Assembly: GCA_023386815.1 (NCBI GenBank)
Contig: JAEWIZ010000008.1
Location: 553,126-617,125, forward strand
Length of the DNA: 64,000 nt
Source: Bacillota bacterium
Lineage (GTDB): Bacteria; Bacillota; Clostridia; Lachnospirales; Lachnospiraceae
Direction: 5' to 3'
Positions 51,891 to 59,803 of this stretch are shown here, piece after piece; position 1 is the first letter of the stretch, and every line of letters begins with the position of its first letter. The notes under the pieces are model-generated. The model was not told where the DNA came from and did no database searches. It saw nothing but the letters and a program-made list of their open reading frames with translations. Position numbers and translations under genes: made by a program.

Positions 51891-53645
51891 ATGAACGACG
51901 GCCAATATTTTACACTGAAAGAAGTGTTTCAGGGAGAAGAGATTGAAGCGATCTATCGTGTTGCTAGAAAGCCTGTTGAAAATCAGGAAGCAGTTGACTT
52001 AGCGAATAGCGAAGATCCTATGGCAAGAATGGGTCAGGGCTTCTGTCCTGCATTCAACCAGAGAGTTTATGAAGCAGCACCTGGAATTATCTGTGAACAG
52101 GATGTTGCAGTAAAAATGAGAGACGGTGTTACCATCTACACCGATATCTTCAGACCAAAGAATTGTACAGACAAAATTCCGGTAATCGTATCCTGGAGCT
52201 GGTTTGGAAAACGTCCTGGCGAAGGTATGTCTGAGTGGCAGATTATGGGCGTTCCACCTCAGACCGTTTCAAACCTTGCTAAGTTTGAGTCACCGGATCC
52301 GATGTACTGGTGCTATAACGGCTATGCAGTGGCAAACGTTGATGTTCGTGGTGCAGGTCACTCCGAAGGCAATGTACATATGTTTACCCATCAGGATAGC
52401 GAAGATGGATATGATTTTATCGAATGGATTGCACAGCAGGATTGGTGTAATGGCAAAGTTGGTATGGCAGGTAATTCTGGTGTTGCAATGCATCAGTGGA
52501 GAATCGCAGCATATCAGCCGCCTCATCTTGCCTGTATCGCTCCTTGGGAAGCTACTACTGACCTTTACAGAGAATCCATCTTTGAAGGTGGAATCCCGGC
52601 ATTAAGCTTTAATGAATTTATTGCAGCTCAGGTAACAGGTAATGGCGGCGTTGATGATCAGGTAGCGATGGCACGTAAGTATCCATTAATGAATGGTTAC
52701 TGGAAGGATAAGATTCCGGATTTCTCCAAGGTTCGCCTTCCTATTTATGCAACTGCGGGCTTTAGTCATTTCCATTTAAGAGGTTCCGTTCAGGCGTTTA
52801 GAAAAGCGAAATCACGTAAAAAATGGATCAGAATGCACAGAGATTTCGAGTGGCCGGATAGCTACAATCCTGATAATTTAGAAGATTTAAAACGTTTCTA
52901 TGACCGTTATCTGAAGGATATACATAATGGTTGGGAACTTACACCAAAGGTTCGCATCGATGTTATGGATGCCTTTGACTGTGATTACCAGGTACAAAGA
53001 AAAGAGAACGAGTTCCCATTAGAAAGAACAGAATATAAGAGATATTATCTGGATGCAAACAGCATGACAATGCAGGATACACCGGTTGAATTTAAGAGCA
53101 GTGTAAGCTATGACGGTAATACGCAGGAAGCTGTTTTTGATATGGAGTTTACGGAGGATACAGAGTTAACAGGTTATATCTCACTTCACTTATTCGTAGA
53201 AGCAGACGGTCATGATGACATGGATATGTTCTTTAATATTCAAAAGGCTGATAAGGATGGTAATTGGATTCCTTGGACTACGCTTGGTGAGCCTCATCCA
53301 GGAGCTTGGGGTAAATGTCGTGTGTCTCATAGAGAACTTGATCCTGAGCTGTCCACAAAGTTCCAGCCGGTCATGGCTCATAAGAGAGAATTAAAATTAA
53401 CCAAGGGCGAGATCGTTCCGATTGATGTTGAAATCGTACCTTCCAGCCGAATCTGGCATAAGGGCGAGAAGTTAAGAATCCAAATTGCCGGACGATATAT
53501 CCGTGAAGGATGGTTTGAGCCTTTGGCATGGGATACTGATAATCATGGAAATCATATTATCCACACAGGAGGAGAATATGAATCCTACATTCAGGTTCCT
53601 GTCATTCCTCCTAAGTTTAGATCCGGAGATTATGTATATCGTTAA
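51891..53645 (+). CDS. CocE/NonD-family alpha/beta hydrolase (X-Pro dipeptidyl-peptidase S15 type)
   Basis: 584 residues. N-terminal alpha/beta hydrolase domain (VKMRDGVTIYTDIFRPK; WSWFGKRPGEG; NVDVRGAGHSEG), the nucleophile elbow GMAGNSGVAMHQW with the serine, a helical cap, the acidic/His region MHRDFEWPDSYNPDNLEDLKRF, and a C-terminal jelly-roll (about 400-584) as in cocaine esterase. No signal peptide. It hydrolyses esters or amides, possibly a cyclic or activated keto compound. Start at 51891 fits GGAG; an ATG at 51879 is weaker. Directly downstream (44 bp) of the carrier-protein gene. Confidence 0.88.
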   Translation: MNDGQYFTLKEVFQGEEIEAIYRVARKPVENQEAVDLANSEDPMARMGQGFCPAFNQRVYEAAPGIICEQDVAVKMRDGVTIYTDIFRPKNCTDKIPVIVSWSWFGKRPGEGMSEWQIMGVPPQTVSNLAKFESPDPMYWCYNGYAVANVDVRGAGHSEGNVHMFTHQDSEDGYDFIEWIAQQDWCNGKVGMAGNSGVAMHQWRIAAYQPPHLACIAPWEATTDLYRESIFEGGIPALSFNEFIAAQVTGNGGVDDQVAMARKYPLMNGYWKDKIPDFSKVRLPIYATAGFSHFHLRGSVQAFRKAKSRKKWIRMHRDFEWPDSYNPDNLEDLKRFYDRYLKDIHNGWELTPKVRIDVMDAFDCDYQVQRKENEFPLERTEYKRYYLDANSMTMQDTPVEFKSSVSYDGNTQEAVFDMEFTEDTELTGYISLHLFVEADGHDDMDMFFNIQKADKDGNWIPWTTLGEPHPGAWGKCRVSHRELDPELSTKFQPVMAHKRELKLTKGEIVPIDVEIVPSSRIWHKGEKLRIQIAGRYIREGWFEPLAWDTDNHGNHIIHTGGEYESYIQVPVIPPKFRSGDYVYR

Positions 53646-53679
53646 GAAGTAAATGTTATTTGAAATACACTGAGTAGAG

Positions 53680-53799
53680 ATGAGGGAAGCAATCATGGTG
53701 ATTGATACCGGTACTGATAGTTCAGATAAGTTGGAATTTTCAGATACCTGCAGGGTGAAAGAAGATCCTATTAAGGAACAAACGCTGAATAACCATTGA
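53680..53799 (+). CDS. Possible 39-residue peptide
   Basis: A short frame in the gap between the two hydrolase genes, ATG 53680 (or 53695/53696 region) to TGA 53797. The product is acidic and polar (VIDTGTDSSDKLEFSDTC, VKEDPIKEQTLNNH). The ribosome site is weak and its ends overlap a long inverted repeat, so it may be chance. Confidence 0.2.
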   Translation: MREAIMVIDTGTDSSDKLEFSDTCRVKEDPIKEQTLNNH

Positions 53800-53811
53800 T
53801 CGCTTCCCCAT
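53680..53811. repeat. Long-range 19-bp imperfect inverted repeat
   Basis: 53680-53698 (ATGAGGGAAGCAATCATGG) and 53793-53811 (CCATTGATCGCTTCCCCAT) pair at about 16 of 19 positions with one bulge, enclosing about 95 nt. In RNA this is a long stem in the 5' region of the HSL-type hydrolase gene. Confidence 0.45.
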
Positions 53812-53913
53812 TTCTATGTGAACCTTTCAGCAACTCGGTTTGGATGTGCAAGGACAGGATTAATGAGGAAAGCGCATTTTTCCAGCTAATATAATGGAGG
53901 ATTTTCTACATAC

Positions 53914-54876
53914 ATGAAAGAATTCACAAAAAGCTTCAAAAAAATAATCCCCTATTTAAGAAGCACAACCATGGAGGCCATTGAATGTAATCCACTTCAT
54001 GGAGAAAGATTGGAAATACCCGGAGAGAATTATATCATCGAGGTCTATTTTCATAGGGCTACTTCCAAGAATGCTCCAGTTCTTTTTGAACTACATGGAG
54101 GCGGCTTTGTTCTGGGGCACGCAGCGAAGAACGACGTATTACGCGAGCTAATCAAGAACCGGTTAGACATTCATGTAGTTGGAATTAATTACAGAAAAGC
54201 ACCGGAATATCCGTATCCGGCTGCGATCATTGATGTATTAACAGTTATGAGATTTTTTTCTCATCATGCCAAAGAGTATAGCCTTGACCCTGAAAGGTAT
54301 GCGGTAACGGGATATAGTGCAGGAGCCAATCTTGCAACCGTTGCCTGTATGAAGTCCAGGGATGAACTTACGTATCGTATTCGCTGCCAGATATTGCATT
54401 ACCCCTTTCTGGACACTGTGGCAGATACCCAGAGCAGAGATAAGTATCCGGCGGATCTTCCCTGCGAAGTAATTGACGCGTTTGTAGATTTGTATACAAG
54501 AGAAGAGGAGCGCGAACTACCCTGGGTTTCCCCGGTGCATGCATCCAAAGAAATCCTTGTGGGTATGCCCCCCGCAGTGATATTAACTGCGAAAGAGGAT
54601 GGCTTAAGCAAAGAGGGACTCCTTTATGCAAAGCTACTTGAGGAAGCAGGTGTACCAACAGAGGCAAAGGAAATCGAGTATGCTCACCATGGCTATATCG
54701 AGGATTATTACAATAAAGCTTATTTTGATTCCATACCGGAGGATACCAAGGCGTCTTACCGGGAAAATTTCGGTGAAGCCGCAGAAAATGCAATCGGGCT
54801 CACCATAGAACGGTTAGAGAAATATCTAAAACATGTGTATAACTTGAGTACAGAACATGAACTTGGACGATTATAA
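53914..54876 (+). CDS. HSL-type alpha/beta hydrolase (acetyl esterase family)
   Basis: 320 residues. Hormone-sensitive-lipase family marks: oxyanion-hole HGGGFVLG, nucleophile VTGYSAGANLA, Asp in ILTAKEDGLSKEG and His in EYAHHGYIED. Cytoplasmic, no signal. Members cleave short-chain esters; C-C hydrolysis of beta-diketones is also known in alpha/beta hydrolases. GGAGG lies 13 nt before the ATG. In the operon it is the second hydrolase, so two different hydrolytic steps (for example ester removal and ring or thioester cleavage) may be needed. Confidence 0.9.
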   Translation: MKEFTKSFKKIIPYLRSTTMEAIECNPLHGERLEIPGENYIIEVYFHRATSKNAPVLFELHGGGFVLGHAAKNDVLRELIKNRLDIHVVGINYRKAPEYPYPAAIIDVLTVMRFFSHHAKEYSLDPERYAVTGYSAGANLATVACMKSRDELTYRIRCQILHYPFLDTVADTQSRDKYPADLPCEVIDAFVDLYTREEERELPWVSPVHASKEILVGMPPAVILTAKEDGLSKEGLLYAKLLEEAGVPTEAKEIEYAHHGYIEDYYNKAYFDSIPEDTKASYRENFGEAAENAIGLTIERLEKYLKHVYNLSTEHELGRL

Positions 54877-55007
54877 CAGGTTCAAATATAAAATTGTTTC
54901 AGGGGATATGGTCTTGTAACCCGGCAAAGATTTTCTGCAGGAATGAATGTAGGATGAAGGAAAGGTTGAAAGAAATAAAATTAATAAACGAAGGGGGGAC
55001 CGGATCC

Positions 55008-55040
55008 ATGCTGGCACTTTCATGGCGATTTGTGCAATAG
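55008..55040 (+). CDS. Possible 10-residue leader peptide before the phosphate acyltransferase
   Basis: ATG CTG GCA CTT TCA TGG CGA TTT GTG CAA TAG, preceded by a very strong AAGGGGGG (54991-54998, 9-nt spacing). It ends 17 nt before the acyltransferase ATG and its stop overlaps that gene's own weaker ribosome site, an arrangement suited to translational coupling. Confidence 0.4.
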   Translation: MLALSWRFVQ

Positions 55041-55057
55041 GGAGCATGGACATAAAT

Positions 55058-56062
55058 ATGAGTAACGATTTATTTGTAAGATTAGAAGAGCAGGCAAGAA
55101 AGAATCCACAGCGAATCGCCTTTCCTGAGACGGATAATGAGATGATACTTCGTGCGGCGCGAGAGGTTGTTGACAAGCAAATCGGTTATCCGGTGTTGAT
55201 TGGTAATGAGGAAGTGATCACTGAATTCGCTGGTTCCTTTGGGATTTCTGTGGAGGGGTTCACCTTCTTTGATCATAAGAACGATGAGGTAAAGGAGCAG
55301 ATATCATCCAAGTATATTACTGAGGATGATGCAAAAAGAGCCTTTAAGAGAAAAGCAAAGGATCCGGTTAATTTTGCAATGTTCTTATTAAAATTTGGTG
55401 AGGTGGATGGAGTTGCCGCAGGCCGCGTATACACCACAGCAGATGTTATCATCGCTGCTCAGGGGATCGTGGGTTTGGAGGAAGGCTTCCAGAATATCTC
55501 CAGCATGGGAATTTTGAATGTTCCAGGCTTTGATGGACCGGAAGGCCAGATGTTAGCAATTGCTGACTGTGCGGTTAATCCTTTACCGGACTCCGACGGG
55601 CTTGCGGATATTGCAATCGCTTCTGCAGATTCTGTAAAAACACTTCTTGGATGGGAACCAAGAGTTGCTATGCTGGCATTCTCAACTTGCGGCAGTGCAG
55701 AGCACGATAGCATTGATGTGATTAAAGCAGCGATTGATATGGTTAAGACAAGAAGACCGGATATTAAGATTGATGGTGAGTTCCAGTTAGACTCAGCAAT
55801 TATACCTAAGGTTGCACTGAACAAAGTGAAAAGAGAAAGTGAAGTTGCAGGTAAGGCAAATGTATTAATTTTCCCGAACCTTCATGCTGGCAATATCGGT
55901 GTTAAACTAATTCAAAATTTTGCTCATGGTGATGCTTACGGCCCGATTCTGCAAGGATTTGCAAAACCTGTCAGCGATTTCTCAAGAAGTGCACCCTTGT
56001 CTGAGATGATGGGTAACATTCTCATGTTAATTATCCGTGCTCAGGCGATGAAGGCGAAATAG
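55058..56062 (+). CDS. Phosphate acyltransferase (Pta/Ptb family, Pta-like)
   Basis: 334 residues, PTA_PTB fold. Motifs: FPETDNEMILRAAREVV, VDGVAAGRVYTTADVI, LAIADCAVNPLPDSDGLADIA, CGSAEHDSIDVIKAAIDMV, IDGEFQLDSAIIPKVA and AYGPILQGFAKPVSDFSR. Length and the last motifs look more like phosphate acetyltransferase than like the about 300-residue phosphate butyryltransferase, yet its partner gene encodes butyrate kinase. It should convert an acyl-CoA (acetyl, propionyl, butyryl or branched) to acyl-phosphate. The start at 55058 gives the family-type N-terminus MSNDLFVRLEE; in-frame ATGs at 55022 and 55046 are less likely. Confidence 0.9.
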   Translation: MSNDLFVRLEEQARKNPQRIAFPETDNEMILRAAREVVDKQIGYPVLIGNEEVITEFAGSFGISVEGFTFFDHKNDEVKEQISSKYITEDDAKRAFKRKAKDPVNFAMFLLKFGEVDGVAAGRVYTTADVIIAAQGIVGLEEGFQNISSMGILNVPGFDGPEGQMLAIADCAVNPLPDSDGLADIAIASADSVKTLLGWEPRVAMLAFSTCGSAEHDSIDVIKAAIDMVKTRRPDIKIDGEFQLDSAIIPKVALNKVKRESEVAGKANVLIFPNLHAGNIGVKLIQNFAHGDAYGPILQGFAKPVSDFSRSAPLSEMMGNILMLIIRAQAMKAK

Positions 56063-56073
56063 GAGGCAAAGGA

Positions 56074-57186
56074 ATGAATAAAGCATATCGTATTTTTACC
56101 TTAAGTCCAGGTTCTACTTCCACAAAGCTTGCGGTATTTGAGAATGAGACCCTTGTGTTTAAGGCAAATGTTTCCCATGATCCGGAAGTATTAAAGACCT
56201 TTAAGGAAATTAAAGATCAGCTTCCTTATCGTGTAGAAACAATTTTAAATGAGCTGGAGAAAAATAATGTTACCCTTGAGAATATCGATGCATACGCTGC
56301 ATACAGCGGTGGGCTGGCTCCTATGGTTGGTGGTATCTACAAGGTAAACGATGCTATCCTTAAGGATTCCAGAGAAGGTAAGACCGTAAAGCATCCTGCC
56401 TTACTTGGTTCTCAAATCATTGATGAATTTGCGAAAAAAACAAAGGTACCGGCATTCCTTGTTAACCCTCCGGACGTGGATGAGTTTCAGGATCTTGCAA
56501 GAGTTACCGGTATCAAGGACTTATATAGAGAAAGTCGCGTTCATGTACTAAACCAAAAAGAGGTTGCCATGAGATATGCAAAGGAGCTGGGCAAAAAATA
56601 CGAGGAATGTAACTTCGTAGTAGCTCATGTTGGCGGTGGATTATCCGTGACTGCTCAGCGAAAGGGTAAGATTGTAGACGGCAATGATGTATTAAATGGT
56701 GATGGACCGATGGCACCGAATCGTTCCGGCTCCGTACCGGCAGTTCCTATCATTAAGATGTGCTTCTCCGGTAAACACACAGAGAAGGAAATGATAGAAA
56801 AAATCAGCAAGACCGGTGGTCTCCTTGGACATCTGGGTACCGATGATACTCGTAGGATTAAGAAGATGATCGAAGAAGGAGACGAATATGCAAAGCTTAT
56901 CTACGATGCTATGGCATATCAGTTGGCGAAGTTCATCGGCTCCTACGCTGTTGTACTGGAAGGCCAGGTAGATGGAATTATCTTAACAGGTGGTGTCAGC
57001 AATGAACCATATTTTGTATCCAATATCACTAAGCTATGCGGTTTTCTGGCACCGATTAAAGTATACGGCGGAGATTTCGAGATGGAGGCACTTGCTTCCG
57101 GAGCAATCCGTGCCCTTAGTGGTGAGGAAGAAGTAAAGGAATACACAGGAATCCCGGTATGGACAGGGTTCGAATGTTATAAATAA
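56074..57186 (+). CDS. buk: Butyrate kinase
   Basis: 370 residues of the acetate and sugar kinase/ASKHA fold, butyrate kinase branch. Motifs: FTLSPGSTSTKLAVFE (phosphate 1), AYSGGLAPMVGGIYKVNDAIL, HPALLGSQIIDEFA, NPPDVDEFQDLARVTG, VVAHVGGGLSVTAQ, GDGPMAPNRSGSVP and ILTGGVSNEPYF (adenosine). It turns acyl-phosphate into the free acid and ATP. Eleven bp after the acyltransferase gene, with an AGGAGG site, so the pair forms the ATP-yielding end of the pathway. Specificity could be for butyrate, isobutyrate or longer branched acids. Confidence 0.95.
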   Translation: MNKAYRIFTLSPGSTSTKLAVFENETLVFKANVSHDPEVLKTFKEIKDQLPYRVETILNELEKNNVTLENIDAYAAYSGGLAPMVGGIYKVNDAILKDSREGKTVKHPALLGSQIIDEFAKKTKVPAFLVNPPDVDEFQDLARVTGIKDLYRESRVHVLNQKEVAMRYAKELGKKYEECNFVVAHVGGGLSVTAQRKGKIVDGNDVLNGDGPMAPNRSGSVPAVPIIKMCFSGKHTEKEMIEKISKTGGLLGHLGTDDTRRIKKMIEEGDEYAKLIYDAMAYQLAKFIGSYAVVLEGQVDGIILTGGVSNEPYFVSNITKLCGFLAPIKVYGGDFEMEALASGAIRALSGEEEVKEYTGIPVWTGFECYK

Positions 57187-57243
57187 AATAGGTTTTAAAA
57201 AGTTTAATTTATATATTTTTAAGGATGATTAAGGAGGCACGAA

Positions 57244-58176
57244 ATGAAAGTATTGGGAATTTCAGCAGGAACTAAAAATGGTAACAACGACGCTATGTGT
57301 AAAGAGGCGTTAATAGGTGCACAGGAAATGGGTGCAGAAATCGAGTTTATCCGTCTGCTTGATCTTAATCTGGAGCACTGTACAGGCTGTATCGCTTGTG
57401 TTCAGGGATTAATGTCCGGTAAAGGTGGCAAATGCGTACTTAAGGATGACTTCGAATGGTTAAGAGACAAGATGTTTGATGCTGATGCCATTGTATTTGC
57501 TGTTCCGATTTTCGAAAAGGGCGCAGCTGGAATCTTTAGAACGATTACAGATCGTTTTGGCCCTAGAATGGATAAGGCTATGAACGTAGTTGGTACCAAG
57601 ATTGCAGAAGCTACCGGCGGCAAAGCTCCTGACCAGAGAATCTTTAAGGATAAAGTAGTATCCTACATGGGAATCGGTGGTTCTGACTGGAGCACCAGAA
57701 TTGCATGTGACTTTGAGATGTTATCTTTAATTCCTATCTGGAAAACAATTGATAATGAAGTGTTCTCCTGGTCAAAGTGCATCGTTATGGAAGATGACAA
57801 AGTACAAAAAGCTCATGAGATCGGTGTAAACCTTGCGAAAGCAGCAGCTAATTTGGAAGAAGCTAAATATTTAGGTGATCCTGGTGTATGTCCCCACTGC
57901 CACAGCAGAGAGTTCTACTTAAATGATGATTCCGCTAAAGCAATCTGCTGTCTCTGTGGTATTGAGGGTGACATTAAGGTTGTAGATGGTAAAGTAAAAT
58001 TTGAATTTGCTCCGGAGCAGGTATCTCATGCTCATAACACTATGCCCGGTAAATTCATCCATTGCGACGATATTAAGGAAAATGAAGGCAAGTTAATGGA
58101 GTGGAAGAAAAATCCTTTGTTCAAAGAGCGTAATGATAAATACAAAGCTTTCATCACTGCTTCTATGCCTCAGTAA
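57244..58176 (+). CDS. Flavodoxin-fold NAD(P)H:FMN reductase-like protein with C-terminal zinc ribbon
   Basis: 310 residues. N-terminal FMN-binding flavodoxin-like domain (about 1-200) of the NADPH-dependent FMN reductase/iron-sulfur flavoprotein type: VLGISAGTKNGNNDAMCKEAL, HCTGCIACVQGLMSGKGGKC (cysteine-rich, like Isf proteins, spacing C-x2-C-x3-C...C) and FAVPIFEKGAAGIFRTITDR. A zinc-ribbon follows at about 217-245 (CPHCHSREFYL, CCLCGIEGD), then a short tail. The combination suggests an electron carrier or specific reductase binding a protein partner. It follows the kinase gene by 57 bp and precedes the flavoprotein genes. Confidence 0.85.
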   Translation: MKVLGISAGTKNGNNDAMCKEALIGAQEMGAEIEFIRLLDLNLEHCTGCIACVQGLMSGKGGKCVLKDDFEWLRDKMFDADAIVFAVPIFEKGAAGIFRTITDRFGPRMDKAMNVVGTKIAEATGGKAPDQRIFKDKVVSYMGIGGSDWSTRIACDFEMLSLIPIWKTIDNEVFSWSKCIVMEDDKVQKAHEIGVNLAKAAANLEEAKYLGDPGVCPHCHSREFYLNDDSAKAICCLCGIEGDIKVVDGKVKFEFAPEQVSHAHNTMPGKFIHCDDIKENEGKLMEWKKNPLFKERNDKYKAFITASMPQ

Positions 58177-58195
58177 TACTACATAGTGATTTGTT

Positions 58196-58230
58196 CCATA
58201 GCAAAAATGCAATTCAGGTTTTTGCTATGG
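58196..58230 (+). promoter_or_regulatory. Perfect 12-bp intercistronic stem-loop
   Basis: CCATAGCAAAAA (58196-58207) / TTTTTGCTATGG (58219-58230) with an 11-nt loop and no T run; probably an mRNA processing or partial-attenuation point inside the operon. Confidence 0.6.
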
Positions 58231-58341
58231 GCATTCTGAGATCGATAATACAAGCAAAAATCAGTATGGATTTAAGCGAAAACAACGGTATCATTCAAAG
58301 GTAAGAAAAATTAAAATATTTAGGAAGACGGAGGTTCTTTT

Positions 58342-59790
58342 ATGAAGAAGTTGGAAACACAGGTAGCAGTTATTGCTGCTGGCCCATCCGGTCTTGCGGC
58401 AGCAGTTCAAGCAGCTGAAGATGGCGCAAAGGTTATGGTGTTTGAAAAATCAAATGTTGTTGGTGGCGCTGCTAACATGGGTATGGGTCCTTTAGGAATC
58501 GGAACAAAACAGCAGCAAAGTCAAATGGTTGATATCAGCGTTGAAAAAGCCTTCAAGATGTTCATGGATTACACTCATTGGAGAGTAGATGCAAATTTAG
58601 TAAGAAAATACTTCGGTAACTCTGCAGCAACGATTGCATGGTTAGAGGATATGGGGCTTGAATTTGCAGGCGCTTACAAATACTTCCCGAAGTCAGAAGC
58701 TACCTGGCATATTGTTGCTGTTAACGGTGGAATCGGCCGTAATGGTGGAGCTATCATGAATAAGACTTTGATGGAAAGAGCAAAAGAATTAGGCGTTGAA
58801 TTCTTTATGGAAACTCCAGCGAAGAAGATTCTAAAGGATGAAGAAGGCAAGATCTGTGGTTTGATCGCTGTTGACAAAGCTGGTGAAGAAATTGAAGTTA
58901 GTGCAAAGGCAGTTATCGTAGCTTGCGGCGGCGCTGGTGACAATCCGGAGATGATCAAGCAAAGAACCGGTTACACCTGGCGTGAAGATCTCTTTAGCTT
59001 TGCAATTCCTGGACTTAAGGGTGATGGTATCAACATGGCAGCGGAAGTTGGAGCGGCTACCACAGAGATGAGCATGGAAATGATGTATATTCTTCCTAAC
59101 TCTGACTTTGGACCTGACTGTATTCCTGCAACCTTTATGCAACCTAACTTATTAGTAAATAACTTCGGTAAACGTTTCATGAACGAGGAAGAAATGCAAA
59201 ATACTACCTTCTGCGGTAATGCTATTGCAGTTCAGAGAGGCAAAATTGCTTACTCTATCATTGATACCAGTATCTTAAAGGGTTACAAACGTAATGGCCT
59301 GGATGTAACAAACTTCGTACATCATCCGGAAAATATTGATGATTTCGAGCAGGTAGTAGATGACTCCATTGCTAATAACAACCCAGATGTAGTAAAAGCT
59401 GATACCTTAGAAGAACTGGCAGAAAAATTAGGAATTGATGTAGATACCTTCGTTGAAACTGTTGAAGAATACAATGATATGTGTGATTCCTATGATGAAA
59501 CCTTCTTTAAGGATCGTCGTTTTATGAAGCCAATCAAAAAGGGACCTTTCTATGCAGGAACCTTCAGACCGGGGGCATATGGTACTCTGGGCGGCATCAA
59601 GATCAATGAGAACGCAGAAGTACTTGATGATGCGTGGAAGCCAATTCCAGGCTTATACGCAGCAGGTACAGATACATGTACAATTTACGGCGATAGCTAC
59701 ATGTTCTTATTACCTGGTAATACCATGGGCTACTGCCTAAACACCGGACGCTTTGCAGGAGAAGGAGCAGCAGCGTACGTACAAGAGTAA
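58342..59790 (+). CDS. Fumarate-reductase-like FAD flavoprotein (enoate/ketosteroid dehydrogenase-type)
   Basis: 482 residues of the FAD_binding_2 family. Dinucleotide-binding start VAVIAAGPSGLAAAVQA (first Gly of GxGxxG replaced by Ala), FEKSNVVGGAANMGMG, VIVACGGAG, LLVNNFGKRFMNEE and the C-terminal FAD block GLYAAGTDTC...LPGNTMGYCLNTGRFAGE. The substrate region has FYAGTFRPGAYGTLGGIKIN, where fumarate reductases place their catalytic Arg. No signal peptide, heme or FMN domain, so it must take electrons from a cytoplasmic partner, most likely the proteins of the next two genes. It reduces a C=C bond of an unknown substrate. Confidence 0.9.
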   Translation: MKKLETQVAVIAAGPSGLAAAVQAAEDGAKVMVFEKSNVVGGAANMGMGPLGIGTKQQQSQMVDISVEKAFKMFMDYTHWRVDANLVRKYFGNSAATIAWLEDMGLEFAGAYKYFPKSEATWHIVAVNGGIGRNGGAIMNKTLMERAKELGVEFFMETPAKKILKDEEGKICGLIAVDKAGEEIEVSAKAVIVACGGAGDNPEMIKQRTGYTWREDLFSFAIPGLKGDGINMAAEVGAATTEMSMEMMYILPNSDFGPDCIPATFMQPNLLVNNFGKRFMNEEEMQNTTFCGNAIAVQRGKIAYSIIDTSILKGYKRNGLDVTNFVHHPENIDDFEQVVDDSIANNNPDVVKADTLEELAEKLGIDVDTFVETVEEYNDMCDSYDETFFKDRRFMKPIKKGPFYAGTFRPGAYGTLGGIKINENAEVLDDAWKPIPGLYAAGTDTCTIYGDSYMFLLPGNTMGYCLNTGRFAGEGAAAYVQE

Positions 59791-59803
59791 GGAAGGTAAA
59801 TGA

